This document shows positions 1 to 9,222 of a DNA stretch of 19,350 nucleotides, piece after piece. The stretch covers positions 1 to 19,350 of the forward strand of contig JAMQCK010000603.1 in the NCBI GenBank assembly GCA_024196135.1. Reading direction: 5' to 3'. Both the position numbers and the translations under genes were made by a program. This DNA is from Pleurotus ostreatus/Saccharomyces cerevisiae fusant. Lineage: Eukaryota; Opisthokonta. A model generated the notes under the pieces. It was not told where the DNA came from, made no database searches, and saw only the letters and a list, made by a program, of their open reading frames with translations. Position 1 is the stretch's first letter. Every line of letters begins with the position of its first letter.

Positions 1-212
1 ATCATCATGTTCTTGTATCACAGGACAATGGAAATCACTTTGTTCAAGCGTATTTGGAGGCAGAGTCCAAAACATAGAATTGCCAACGCTACAAGATATT
101 CGTTTCACCACAATTAAGCAGACAACATATCGGGCGTCAATGTTGGCGCTCCCCTCGTCAACCCACTGCCTTTGCCAGGACCTCCATACTGATATACAAA
201 GCCAGATAGAAG

Positions 213-263
213 GGCAGGGCCGCGATTCGAACGCGCAAGGGCTCCCGACTGAGCCACCGTGCC
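213..263 (-). other. tRNA-like element lacking the anticodon arm
   Basis: Read on the minus strand, 263-257 (GGCACGG) pairs with 219-213 (CCCTGCC) at six of seven positions, like an acceptor stem. The segment 254-241 (GCTCAGTCGGGAGC) forms a four-pair D arm and matches Pol III box A. The segment 236-220 has a TTCGAAT loop on a four-pair T stem and matches box B. Only four bases (CCTT) separate the D and T arms, so the anticodon arm and variable loop are absent. This could be a decayed tRNA, the head of a tRNA-derived SINE or a chance mimic. It cannot be a normal tRNA gene. Confidence 0.45.
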
Positions 264-299
264 AGGAGGGAGAGGGTCCAGAGGTGAGTCGAAGTCGGC

Positions 300-920
300 C
301 GCGTTGAGGTCGAGTCCGCAAGGTGTCCGTGCGAGCAGGTTGACTCCACAGCGCAGTGCTCATCCCGGCTGACCAACAAATCCGAAGACAAGCGGGCCGG
401 GGAGGATATTGTCGCTGTAGTCCTGAACCCGGACAACACTCGCGGACTATGCCGAAGTGGCGAGTAGTCGTAGTCGTAGTCGCCACCGAAGTCGTCGTTG
501 TCGTCGAGTCCACGAGGCGTCCGTGCGAGCAGGTTGACTCCACAGCGCAGTGCTCATCCCGGCTGACCAACAAATCCGAAGACAAGCGGGCCGGGGAGGA
601 TATTGTCGCTGTGGTCCTGAACCCGGACGACGCTCGCGAACTATGTCGAAGTCGAAGTCGCAGTCGCAGGCCGCCGGGGCCGTCGTCCAGCGAGCGAGAC
701 CGAGCGGAGCAGGTGGTCCACCAACGCCAGCGCTTTCCCCGGCTGATCAGTCACGGTTAGGTGCGGACCAGAGCGCCTCTGGCGCCACGAGCGGGCCTGA
801 ACCCCGTATGTCGCTCGCTGGAATGTCGAAGTCGAAGGCCGTCGTCCACTATGAAGTATGTTAGTACAGATCAAGCGCCGGATGGGAGCACTCACCTTGG
901 AGGGAAGGGAAGGAGGAGAG
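300..920 (-). ncRNA. Putative spliced minus-strand transcript, 5' part (coding status unknown)
   Basis: A TATA box on the minus strand (958-947) is followed by a pyrimidine-rich leader. Next comes a donor (AAG|GTGAGT, intron starting at 895), a textbook branch point (GTACTAAC near 868-861) and an acceptor (CATAG, ending at 849). The resulting 47-nt intron has the same size as the proven introns in this window. The downstream exon consists of the 194-bp repeats. No ATG lies in the leader, and downstream frames encode only low-complexity arginine/threonine/serine-rich sequence, so a non-coding RNA or a 5' UTR is more likely than a protein. The 3' end cannot be placed; 300 is only a nominal limit. 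Confidence 0.4.
311..840. repeat. 194-bp tandem repeat, two close copies plus a diverged third
   Basis: Unit 1 (about 311-504) and unit 2 (about 505-698) are nearly identical over the stretch from the first shared GTCCGTGCGAGCAGG (325 and 519) to the ACCCGGACRACRCTCGC stretch. They differ mainly in a CGA/TCG trinucleotide-rich tail. A third, strongly diverged unit (about 699-840) keeps the GAGCAGG and CCCCGGCTGA landmarks and the GTCGAAGTCGAAG tail. Long open frames cross the units on both strands but show no family resemblance. The repeat lies within the inferred minus-strand transcript that starts near 920. Confidence 0.8.
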
Positions 921-946
921 GATGGGGATTGAGGGGATGATTCGCT

Positions 947-958
947 CGTATATATACC
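947..958 (-). promoter_or_regulatory. TATA box for the leftward transcript
   Basis: GGTATATATACG on the minus strand contains TATATATA. It sits about 50 bp upstream of the consensus splice donor at 895 and so would give a leader of roughly 30 nt. The core is self-complementary, so its direction is inferred from the splice signals to its left. Confidence 0.5.
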
Positions 959-1559
959 ATTGGAGGTGGCTGTACCGACTTTCCGTAGAGCTGTGCAGTA
1001 GTACACCAAACAAACGCGCTAAGTACTCGGGCCAAACAAAGACAAACAGACGCGCACCACTGACGGTCAGCTCGCCCGCCATGTTGCCCAGCCTACTGCA
1101 GCGCTTGCAACCATTCCCTCTGCTTGTCGAAGCCGCGCAGCATACATAGCATGGCGCGCCAGGAGCAGTGTAAGTGGTCGCTCGCCCGAAAGGGAGACGG
1201 TAAGGAGGAGGAGGAGGCGGCGGCGGCGGCGGCGGCGGCGACAACGACCAAGAGCGTTCGAGACAAGGCCTCTGCCCCGCGTCTTTTCCCGCCCAACGAT
1301 TGGCCCCCCATGGGGCGCCTGGCAGGACAGGTCCATGTGGACGCGGCGGCGGCAGCTGGAGGCAGGGGCGTCGGCGAGTGCCGAACACCGTGGTCATGGT
1401 GCACAGACACGCACACCTTCCGCTTTTGCTTCCGCTCGGCTCGCTCACTGTAAACCCGCTGGCTAATACGACCTGCCGTCTCTCCAAAGTCTGGCGTACA
1501 GAGATTAGGTGTCGATTCGTTCCCTGAGACGACACGGGTACTGGATAGTAGCAATACTT
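959..1559. other. Intergenic region, no gene recognised
   Basis: This stretch lies between the minus-strand TATA box and the stop codon of WD40 copy A. It contains the (GGN)n tract at 1203-1240 and several frame-long but unconvincing overlapping ORFs that come from high GC content. The last 60 bp or so resemble the 3' flank of copy B: GTACAGAGAT occurs near 1497 and again near 4199, each about 65 bp from the stop codon. The duplicated block therefore extends slightly past the stop codons. Confidence 0.6.
1203..1240. repeat. (GGA/GGC)n trinucleotide tract
   Basis: About twelve consecutive GGN triplets, first GGA and then GGC, give a purine/G-rich plus strand. It would be polyalanine/glutamate on one strand and polyproline or polyarginine on the other, but no supported gene covers it. 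It may be a promoter-proximal GC tract or a G-quadruplex-prone sequence. Confidence 0.85.
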
Positions 1560-3682
1560 TTACCAGCGATTTTCCTCTCCCGGACTGGCATCACCGTATT
1601 CGGGAACGATGGTCGGGTCAGCGTCAAGGCCGAACTTGTAGCGAACTGCAAGGCCGTCAGTCACGATTCGGACATTCAAAGCACGAAACCACGTACCCAA
1701 CCGATGGTCCCCACAATCCCAAGCATACCCGAAGTACTTCTCGTTGTGGTAAGCCCGTTTGGGCCACCCCCTCTCTAGGTCGTACTCCTCTCCGAAACTA
1801 TTTCCCTCGTCGTCTCCATCCCCATCTCCCGCATCCAGCCTAGCCCTCTTCCTCGGAGGCTCCCGAGCTGGCTGCCCCCGCTCGTCGTGTATGCTGCTGT
1901 CGCCGTCAGGCATACGCAATCTGCGATAGCCGTGTCGGATGCCTGCTCGGTCCAGGGCGTGGCATTCCGTGGCTGCGTACAGCGTGGAGCGCGGCGCGTC
2001 CCAGACGAGGCCTTCAACGGAGTTGTTGCCCGTTGCGAGCTCGTAGACGAGCTTCTTGGCGCGCGGGTCCCAGACTCGGATGCATTGGGTCTTGTGGGCG
2101 CCGCCGGTGAAGATGACTGGCGACTGAGGTTTAGCAGGCGAGTTCTGATGAAGAAGGGTTTTATGTACCTGGGATACCATTCACATGGACGTATAGGGCG
2201 GAGAAACAATGCTCAGAGCACTCGCCAGCGTCGATGGTGAGCTGCGGCGTGGGCTCACGCACATCGAATAGCCGGACGAAGCCGTCGTCCGCTGCGGTGA
2301 GGAACGAGTTCGGATCCTCGTCGCTAGAGGTGATGCAGTTGATCGTCCCGCCGTGCCCGAGGTAGCGCATCGCAATCTTCCCCTCGTCCCGCAGGTCGCG
2401 CGCGAGCACCGTTGACTGGTCCTTATCATAGGCAGTCAGCGCTTTCAGCGTCTCCCCCGTGCACCACCAGGAAGGGAGATGCCACTGGTCGATTGTGCCA
2501 GTAAAGTCGATTGAGGACGTCCGAGGCGCGCCAGTCGAGGGTTCAATGTAGGCCGTACCGTCCACGTCGCGCCATATATCGTGCAACGTCTCCTCACCCT
2601 CCCCGATGCGATTCGAGCCCTCTGGGCCATGCGTCGGCAATTCGTCGATATTCCAGACGTCGACGCCATCTTTTCCGCCGCGCAAAACGCGCGCTCCGCT
2701 GTCAAGCACCGCGAGTGGGCCAGAGCGCTCGCAGCGAAGGGTGTGGACTGGCAGAAGCAGATTGTTGGGGTCGTAGCTGAAGCTCTTCGCGCGATCCCTG
2801 TCCGCCGCCCACAAAAGCTTCCGACTCGCGTCAATCGCGATATGATAAGCGATGTCGTTGAGACCAGTCCTCTTGAGGAACTTGCCCTTTGGCATGCCCT
2901 TCTTGTTCGGCGCCGTGGTCAGGTCGTAGTACTCGATGAATGCCTCAGCCTCCTTATACCCAGTATGGCCGGACATCAAGAGGGCGTCCGAGTTGGGGGC
3001 CGTAATGATGCCAACGGGAGGTGGCATTCGGTCTTTGCTGCTGATAGAGCAGCATCCGTAGTACACGGCTTGCGCCACCGGGGCGGACGAGGGGATCTGG
3101 GGGATGACATCGTCCGATCTGAAGCGCGCAAGGGGGCTGGTGTGGTCATGTGGTTTGGGAGTCTTGTTGAATTTTGCAGGCCTTGGGAAGTCGTCTACAG
3201 GAGGGGGTGCGCCCGGTGGCTGCCTGAGCATGGCATGGGCCTTGTAGATCTTGAAGAATGTGTCCCCTGTGATGAGTCAGCGTACAGTTAACCTTGGCCC
3301 AGAAAGGTTACTCGCCGATTGACATGAAGAGGTTCTCATCGTGCACAGGGTCCTCGACCAAAGGAGCCGAACTATCGTCTGTGTGTGCGTACGAAGGTAG
3401 AAAGTCGAAGAAATCCCATCTGTAATCGTATGCTGTGTCAATCGCCTCGTCGAGCAGCGCGGTGGTGTTCTGCAAGAGGTCTTGGAGAAGAGTTCCCGAC
3501 GCGTCAGGATCCTTAGCCGCGTCGCGAGCGTTCTTGCAGGCGGCGGACATTATCGCCAGCAGTTCCTTGCTGTCTTCTTCGTGTGAGTCGGAGTACCTCT
3601 TGTTAACGCGCTCCAGTTTAGCTAAGAGCGTCTCATATCGTGTCTCCACATCTCCGAGGGCGTTCAAGTAGCGAGAGGTCAT
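1560..3682 (-). CDS. WD40-repeat-like protein, tandem copy A (656 aa)
   Basis: Four exons join in frame: 3682-3316, 3266-2169, 2116-1697, 1645-1560 (1971 nt). Introns 2 and 3 are GT-AG (52 and 51 nt); intron 1 (3315-3267) keeps frame only with a GC donor. The start is fixed by alignment with the other copies (MTSxYL). The protein has a helical, charged N-terminal part (about 1-110). WD-like blades follow in the second half: near residue 425, LGHGGTINCITSS, then FVRLFDVR; near 489, IFTGGAHKT, then IRVWDPRA. There is an NLS-like PPRKRAR at about 575-581, an acidic stretch at about 584-600, and a distinctive C-terminal motif (WDCGDHRLVRYKFGLDA). WD40 folds are scaffolds; the partner and role are unknown. 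It is the downstream-most of three copies and shares their promoter element. I recognise the fold, not a named gene. Confidence 0.85.
3267..3315 (-). other. Intron 1 of copy A with a non-canonical GC donor
   Basis: The exon ends ...ATC G and the intron begins GCGAGT, ending CACAG. This phase-1 border matches the paralogous introns of copies B (G|GTCACT) and C (G|GTAGGT). The nearest GT, four bases downstream, would shift the frame and destroy exon 2. The intron is 49 nt long. Confidence 0.7.
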
Positions 3683-3744
3683 GGTGGTAGGGGACAGGCT
3701 GTGATATCGACAATCCAGGCGCGTAATTGCCGTTGGACTCCAAA

Positions 3745-3763
3745 GCGCGTGTAATCACGTCAC
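3745..3763 (-). promoter_or_regulatory. Shared promoter element upstream of copy A
   Basis: The plus-strand text is GCGCGTG, three bases, then TCACGTCAC. It lies 63 bp upstream of the copy A start codon. The same arrangement precedes copies B and C. TGACGTGA is a CRE/bZIP-like half palindrome, but the binding factor is inferred only from that resemblance. Confidence 0.6.
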
Positions 3764-4265
3764 CAACATCCGCGCGAAGTCCTCTTGGCCGCTACTAAGC
3801 TGCCAGCCTCTTGGGAGCGCAGCATAGTCGAAAGTTGAGCAGCAAAAATTTGGAAGGATGGCTGCGGAAGACATTATTGGGACAGCCTGCGATGACTGCA
3901 TGAGGAAGGGTTTGACAAGGCGGAAAGCCAGAGTCGTGACTGTGATGAACGCGCTCACGTGCAATCATGGTGTTTGCTGCCATCACGGGATAAAAGGCCC
4001 CGTTCGCGCCTCAAGCACTCTCAAGACCCTATCAGGGGATGGCAACGATTATAGGAGATTTAAATCGCCTGCCAGGAAAGCGCCAAATCAGTGATGGTGT
4101 CTCGTATAACACACTTTCAGTGGCTTTTACACACCCCTGTCTAAACGCTGAGTCAAAAATGATGTTATAGTAGATATCATACGATGTGGTTTGGTATTGT
4201 ACAGAGATCGGGTTCCAATGCAGAATTCGTCTTGAGGTGGGATACAATGATCAGTAGTGGGACAT
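3764..4265. other. Intergenic region between copies A and B, decayed divergent promoter
   Basis: This stretch is homologous to the region upstream of copy B (for example GACTGCA near 3894 and near 6553, and GCGGGAAGCCAG/GCGGAAAGCCAG). It contains GATAAAAGGCCCC at 3989-4001 on the plus strand, which corresponds to the intact TATAAAAGGCCC upstream of copy C. No gene is visible. Short ORFs here are not conserved between the copies. Confidence 0.6.
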
Positions 4266-6366
4266 CTACCAGTAGTTGTTCTCTTCTCCTGGGTATGCAT
4301 CGCCGTATTCGGGAACAATGGTCGGGTCAGCATCAAGACCAAACTTGTAGCGGACTATAACATCGTGAATAGTCAGTCTCAGTCACGACAGCAAGGGAGA
4401 AAGCCACACATTCAACCGATGGTCCCCACAATCCCAAGCGTACCCAAAGTACTTCTCGTCGTGGTAAGACCGTTTCGGCCAGCCCCTCTCCTCGTCATAC
4501 TCATCCTCGCCCGCGAACGAGTCGTCGGTGTCGTCCCCATCACCCAGATCCATCCTCGCTCTCTTCTTTGGAGGCTCCTCAGCCAGCTTGCCCCGCTCGT
4601 CGTGAATGCCATCGTCGTCGATAGGGATGCGCGCAATGCGATACCCATGTCGAGTGCCAGCGCGGTCGAGAGCGTCGCACTCGGTGGCCGCGTACAGGGT
4701 GGAGCGCGGCGCGTCCCAGGCGAGACTCTGTACGAAGTTATTGCCAGTGGCGAGCTCGTAAACGATTTTCTTCGCGCGCGGGTCCCAGACCCGGATGCAT
4801 TGGGTCTTGTACGCGCCGCCGGTGAAAATGACTGGGGACTGTGAAGCATGCAGTACCATACTGAGAGAAAATCCGTACCTGGTATACCATTGACATGGAC
4901 GTAGAGAGCCGAGAAAATGAATTCGGAACGTTCGCCGGCGTCGATGGTCAACTTCGGGGTGGGCTCGCGCACGTCGAACATCCTAACGAAGCCGTCGTTC
5001 GCTGCTGTGAGGAACGAGTTCGGGTCCTCGTCGCTGGAAGTGATGCTATTGATCGACCCGCCGTGTCCTAGATGGCGCATCGTGATCTTCGCCCCATCCC
5101 GCAAGTCGCGCGCCAGCACCGTCGACTGATCCTTCTCGGCGGCGGTCAGTGCCTTCAGTGTACCACCCGTACTCCACCACGAGGGTAGATGCCACTGGTC
5201 GACCGAGCCGGAGAAGTCGATGGAGGACGTTCGAGGCGTGCCGGTTGAGCGCTCGACGTAGTCGGTGTCCTCGATGTCACGCCACGTGTCCCCAACGAGA
5301 CCTTCCCCTTGCCGATGCGACTGGAGCCGTCCGGCCCGTGCGTGGGTAGCTGGTCGATATCCCAGACGTCGATGCCACCATCTCCCCCGCGGAGGATGCG
5401 CGCTCCGCCATCAACTACAGCCAGCGGGCCGGAGCGTTCGCAGTCAAGCGTGTGGACGGGTAGAAGGAGGTTATTGGGGTCGTAGCTGAAGGTTTTGGCG
5501 CGGTCTTCGTCCGCCGCCCACAAGAGCTTACGATCCGTGTCGATTGCGATGTTTTGCGCAATGTCGAGAAGGCCAATCTTCTTGAGAAACTTGTCCTTGG
5601 GCATGCCCTTGCCGGGTCATAGTAGTCGACGAAGGGGTCGCGCTCCTTGTAACCGGTGCTGCCGGTCGTCAAGAGAACGTCCGAGTTGGGAGCCGTGATG
5701 ATGCGGCCGGGAGGGGGGATGCGCTCTTCGCTACTAATGGAACAGCAGCCATAGTACACAGCTTGCGCCACCGCGGCGGACGAGGGGACTTGCGGGATAG
5801 TATCGTCAGACCTGAAGCGAGCAAGCGGACTGGTGTTGCCATGCGGCTTAGGTGTCTTGCTAAACTCAGCCGGTCTCGGGAGGCTGAGAACTGAAGGCGG
5901 TGGGCGGTAGCCTACTCATGATGTCGGCCTTCATTATTTCGAGGAATTCATCGCCTGCGATGAATCAGCATGTAGGTATCTTTGCTTGAAGAAGAGAGTG
6001 ACCAATTGAGTTAAAGAGGTTTTCCTTGCGCGCAGGATCCTCGATCAACGGGGCAGAGCCATCGTCGCTGTGGGCATACGAAGGCATGAAGTCGAAGAAT
6101 TCCCATCTGAAATCGTACGCTGTGTCGACCGCCTTGTCAAGCAGCGCGTTCGTTCCCTGCAAGAGATCCTGAAGAGTGTCCACCGCGTTCGGATGCTTGG
6201 CCGCGTCCCGAGCATTCTTGCAGGCGGCGGACATGATCGCCAGTAGTTCCTTGCTGTCGTCTTCGTGTGAGTCGGAGTACTTCTTGTTGACGCGCTCCAG
6301 CTTGGCTATGAGCGTCTCGTATCGCGTCTCCAGATCTCTGAGCGCGGTCAGATAGGGAGAAGTCAT
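4266..6366 (-). pseudogene. WD40-repeat-like gene, tandem copy B, degraded
   Basis: Exons homologous to copy A are at 6366-6003, about 5954-4879, 4831-4412 and 4354-4266. Several lesions are visible. Just inside exon 2 (about 5911-5885) the frame shifts and meets a stop (GGC TGA) unless a downstream AG acceptor is used. Near 5610 a net 16-nt loss relative to copy A removes the segment after EYYD/DYYD and shifts frame. Near 5290 one base is lost before the TWRD segment (IWRD in copy A). The intron 3 donor has AT (4411-4410) instead of GT, so read-through would stop soon after HRL. Sequence remains very close to copy A, including the acidic tail and C-terminal YKFGLDAD motif, so the decay is recent. 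It could be transcribed but cannot yield the full protein. Confidence 0.88.
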
Positions 6367-6435
6367 TTTGTCACGGTGGAGGCCGGGGACAGGGATCGAC
6401 ATTGGCAATGTAGACGCGCGTAATTGGGCTCCCAA

Positions 6436-6454
6436 GCGCGTGCAGTCACGTCAC
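6436..6454 (-). promoter_or_regulatory. Shared promoter element upstream of copy B
   Basis: GCGCGTG, three bases, then TCACGTCAC on the plus strand, 70 bp upstream of the copy B start codon. It is preserved although the gene body is broken, which suggests recent pseudogenisation. Confidence 0.6.
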
Positions 6455-6840
6455 AGATAATTCCCTTAGATAGACCCCCTTGCCCTTGGCATAATCAATT
6501 TGTCGGTCGAGAGTCTAAGAGCCTGGGTGCATAGCGTGCTGTGGTCATCGCAGACTGCAATGGCCGCATGAAGGAAGGAAGAAAGAGGCGGGAAGCCAGC
6601 ATAACTGTGACAAACGCGTGTATTTGATGGCATCACGGTGCCACAAAAGGCCCCGCCAGCGCCTAATGCACTTGTCCTCTTCTGCCACACGGTATGCCAA
6701 ATTGAACCCTTGTATGCGGCGCTACTCAGCTCCTGTTTGAACGCTCTGCTGGTTCAAGCGGTTTTCTAATGCTCTTCCCTCCATATAAAGCAGATACATG
6801 TTAATTACATTGATACACTTTCACGATAATACATTTGTCT
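6455..6840. other. Intergenic region between copy B and the orphan exon
   Basis: It holds the copy B version of the decayed divergent TATA (CAAAAGGCCCC, 6644-6654 on the plus strand), followed by AATGCACTTGT. That downstream text also follows the intact TATA box near copy C (TGCACTTGT near 9603). Nothing coding is recognised. About 170 bp next to the orphan exon are AT-rich and would be its 3' flank. Confidence 0.55.
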
Positions 6841-6947
6841 TTAGCAGAGACGGGCGCCTTCACCAATCAGAGTAGCCTCCGCCTCTTGAACATCGCCATA
6901 CTCAGGGACAACCGTTGCATCTGCGTCAAGACCGAACTTGTAGCGGA
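6841..6947 (-). pseudogene. Orphan terminal exon of a fourth WD40 copy, or alternative last exon of copy C
   Basis: The minus strand has a branch-point-like TACTAATC, then a TTCAG acceptor, then a phase-1 exon. Completed by the upstream base, it encodes xRYKFGLDADATVVPEYGD followed by a unique acidic/hydrophobic tail and TAA at 6843-6841. It matches exon 4 of the three copies and is closer to A/B than to C. No exons 1-3 lie upstream of it except those of copy C. The copy C exon 3 donor (7253) could splice to it in frame, giving an alternative C-terminus through a 306-nt intron. Otherwise it is the relic of a copy deleted by unequal exchange. Confidence 0.75.
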
Positions 6948-7115
6948 CTGAAGCGGAGCTGATTAGTATGCTCTTGTATGCAATGAGGCGCACAGAGCCC
7001 AGCCATTCAGAGACGCAAGACGTGAGTGTATATCATACATTAGATGGTAAGTAAATTCTTTTGCTTCCGGTCCGCACCTCCCAGAGCCGTCGATGGATAG
7101 TTTCAACATGGCCCT

Positions 7116-9222
7116 CTACCAGTCGCTGTCCCCACCTGGCGGAACGTCGCCGTACGCTGGCACGACCTTGGGATTGGCATCGAGGCCGAATTTGTAACGG
7201 ACTGTAGAGGTATAGTCAGTCCATGACACAGTAGGCAAGGAGACAACACGCACTCAGACGGTGATACCCGCAATCCCAAGGGTAACCAAAGTAGTCCTCA
7301 TTGTGCGACGAGCGGTCAGGCCAGCCACGGTCGTGACCATAGTCTTCCTCGTCCTCCTCGTCCTCAGCGTCCACGTCCATCTCGTTGCCCTTGCCCTTGC
7401 CCTTGCTTTCTTGCGAGGACTGGGGCTCGGGTGGCTGCCCGCGCCTATCGTGAATCTTGAAGTCGCGCACGCGCGCCTGGCGATAGTCATGCCTATACCC
7501 CATACGATCCATGGCGTCGCACTCCGTTGCAGCGTAGAGCGTCGCGCGCGGCGCATCCCAGGCGAGGCTGTGGACGGCGTTATTTCCGGTGGCGAGTTCG
7601 TAGACGAGCTTCTTGGCGCGCGGATCCCACACTTTGATAGACTGGGTTTTGTGGGTGCCCCCGGTGAAGATGACTAGGGCGAAGTTAGAAGGCGGTACGA
7701 ATATGGTCGAGAGAACCCCACGCACCAGGTATGCCGTCGACGTGAACGTACAGCGACGAGTACGTTCGCTCGGAGCCTTCGCCGGAGTCGATAGACAATT
7801 GCGGGAGCGGCTGGCGAATATCGAAAAGGCGCACTATGCCATCACTGGCCGAGGTTAGAAATGCGCCAGCATCGGCGTCACTCGACGTGATAGAGTGGAC
7901 ATCGCCGCCGTGGCCGATGTACCGCTGCGTAATTGTTCCATTGTCCTGCAGGTCCCGTGCCACAACAGTCGACCTGGCCATGAAGCCCGAGGATATCGCC
8001 TTCAGCGAGCCGCCTGTGTTCCACCAAGACGGTAAGTGCCACTTCTCGATTGAGCCATCGAAGTCGATGCTGGACGTGCGCTTGACGCCTGGAGAGCGTT
8101 CGATGGTATCCTCCAGGTCGTCGGGATCGCGCGAGGTGTTCGAGATGTTGATCTTTCCCTTGCCGATGTGCTTGTCGCCTTCGGGTCCGTGCGTAGCCAG
8201 GCCGTCAAGGTTCCAGACGTCAATGCCCTTTGCGCCTGCGCGGAGGATGCGAGCACCATTGTCGACGACGGCAAGTGGTCCGGAACGCTGGCAGCTGAGA
8301 GTGTGGACCGGGCGGTAGCCGCCGGCGTCGTAGGTGTAGCTTTTCGCCCGCTTGTCATCGGCTGCCCAGATGAGCTTGCGGGTCGGGTCGAGAGCGATGT
8401 GGCGCGCGATGTCCAATAGACCGCATTCCATGACTTCAACTTCTGGCGCGCCATCCCATTTGTTACCGACGTCGGCGATCTTGAAGTAAGCGAGGAAGGG
8501 ATCCCGTTGCTTCCAGCCACTGCAGCCGGTCATGACGAGAACATCGGCGTCGGGATGCGTGATGATCTGGTCTGGTAGAGGAGGGACGTCGTCGCTGCTG
8601 ACTGAACATGCGCCGTAGTACACGGCTTGCGCATTCGGAGCAGACGAGGAGATCTCGGGGAGGGAGTCGTCTCGAAAGCGAGCAAGGGGGCTGGTGTTTG
8701 CGTGAGGCTTAGGTGTGGAGTCGAATGAGACGTGACGAGGCAAGCTTCCGGGCAGAGATCCGCCCCTCTGCGGGGGCAACCCAAGTACGCGCTGCATTAG
8801 CTCGATAAGGGGGTCACCTACGATCGGTCAGCCTTCGACACGGGCAGTGCGGAGTCTGCAGCACTGTACCTACCAAGCTGCCCGATGAGATTAGCCTGCT
8901 GCGTAGGATCCTTGATCAGAGGTGCGGTGCCATCCTCAGTGTGCGCGTAAGAGGGCAGAAAGTCGAAGGCATCACTGTCGTATGCCATCATGATCGTGGC
9001 ATCCAGCATCTTGCTCGTCTGATCGAGGAGAGCTGGCATCCCGTCCGCTGCGCTGGGGTCTTTGCACGCTGCGCGCACGTTCTCGCAGACGTCCGTCAGG
9101 ACTTTATGCAAGCGCTTGTCATCGTCATCCGTCGCGTTGTCCGAGTGCAATTTCTTGATAAGTCTATCTCTTTTGCCCTTGAGGGCTTGAAGGGTCTGCA
9201 GATATGGCGAAGGGGACGTCAT
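7116..9222 (-). CDS. WD40-repeat-like protein, tandem copy C (648 aa), intact
   Basis: Exons 9222-8874, 8817-7726, 7673-7254 and 7201-7116 join in frame (1947 nt) with GT-AG introns of 56, 52 and 52 nt, at the same positions and phases as copies A and B. The N-terminal 115 residues are charged and helical. WD-like segments include GIDVWNLD, IEKWHLPSWW, YIGHGGDVHS...IVRLFDIRQ and IKVWDPRA. A low-complexity KGKGKG run and an acidic stretch (about 579-591) precede the conserved WDCGYHRL/RYKFGLDA C-terminus. All splice borders are canonical and no frame is broken, so this is the best candidate for the functional, ancestral copy. It is clearly more diverged from A and B than they are from each other. 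Function unknown; a WD40 scaffold role is a family-level inference. Confidence 0.9.

Noticed and set aside
213..263. Functional tRNA gene
   Set aside because: There is no anticodon arm, so it cannot decode. It is kept only as a tRNA-like element.
158..439. Minus-strand 93-codon frame near the left edge
   Set aside because: Its middle (RWLSREPLRVRIAALPF) is the translation of a tRNA-like sequence, a common spurious ORF.
1..900. CRISPR or transposon terminal repeats in the left-edge repeat region
   Set aside because: The unit is 194 bp with no spacers, no inverted ends and no transposase frame; eukaryotic context.
2581..3291. Long plus-strand open frame (236 codons) opposite exon 2 of WD40 copy A
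   Set aside because: It is antisense to a well-supported coding exon; the corresponding frames in B and C differ, and the content is compositional.
4257..4844. Plus-strand open frame of 195 codons opposite copy B, with similar frames opposite A (about 1887-2240) and C (about 7261-7677)
   Set aside because: It mirrors exon 3 in antisense. Similarity between the three is explained by the paralogy of the coding strand.
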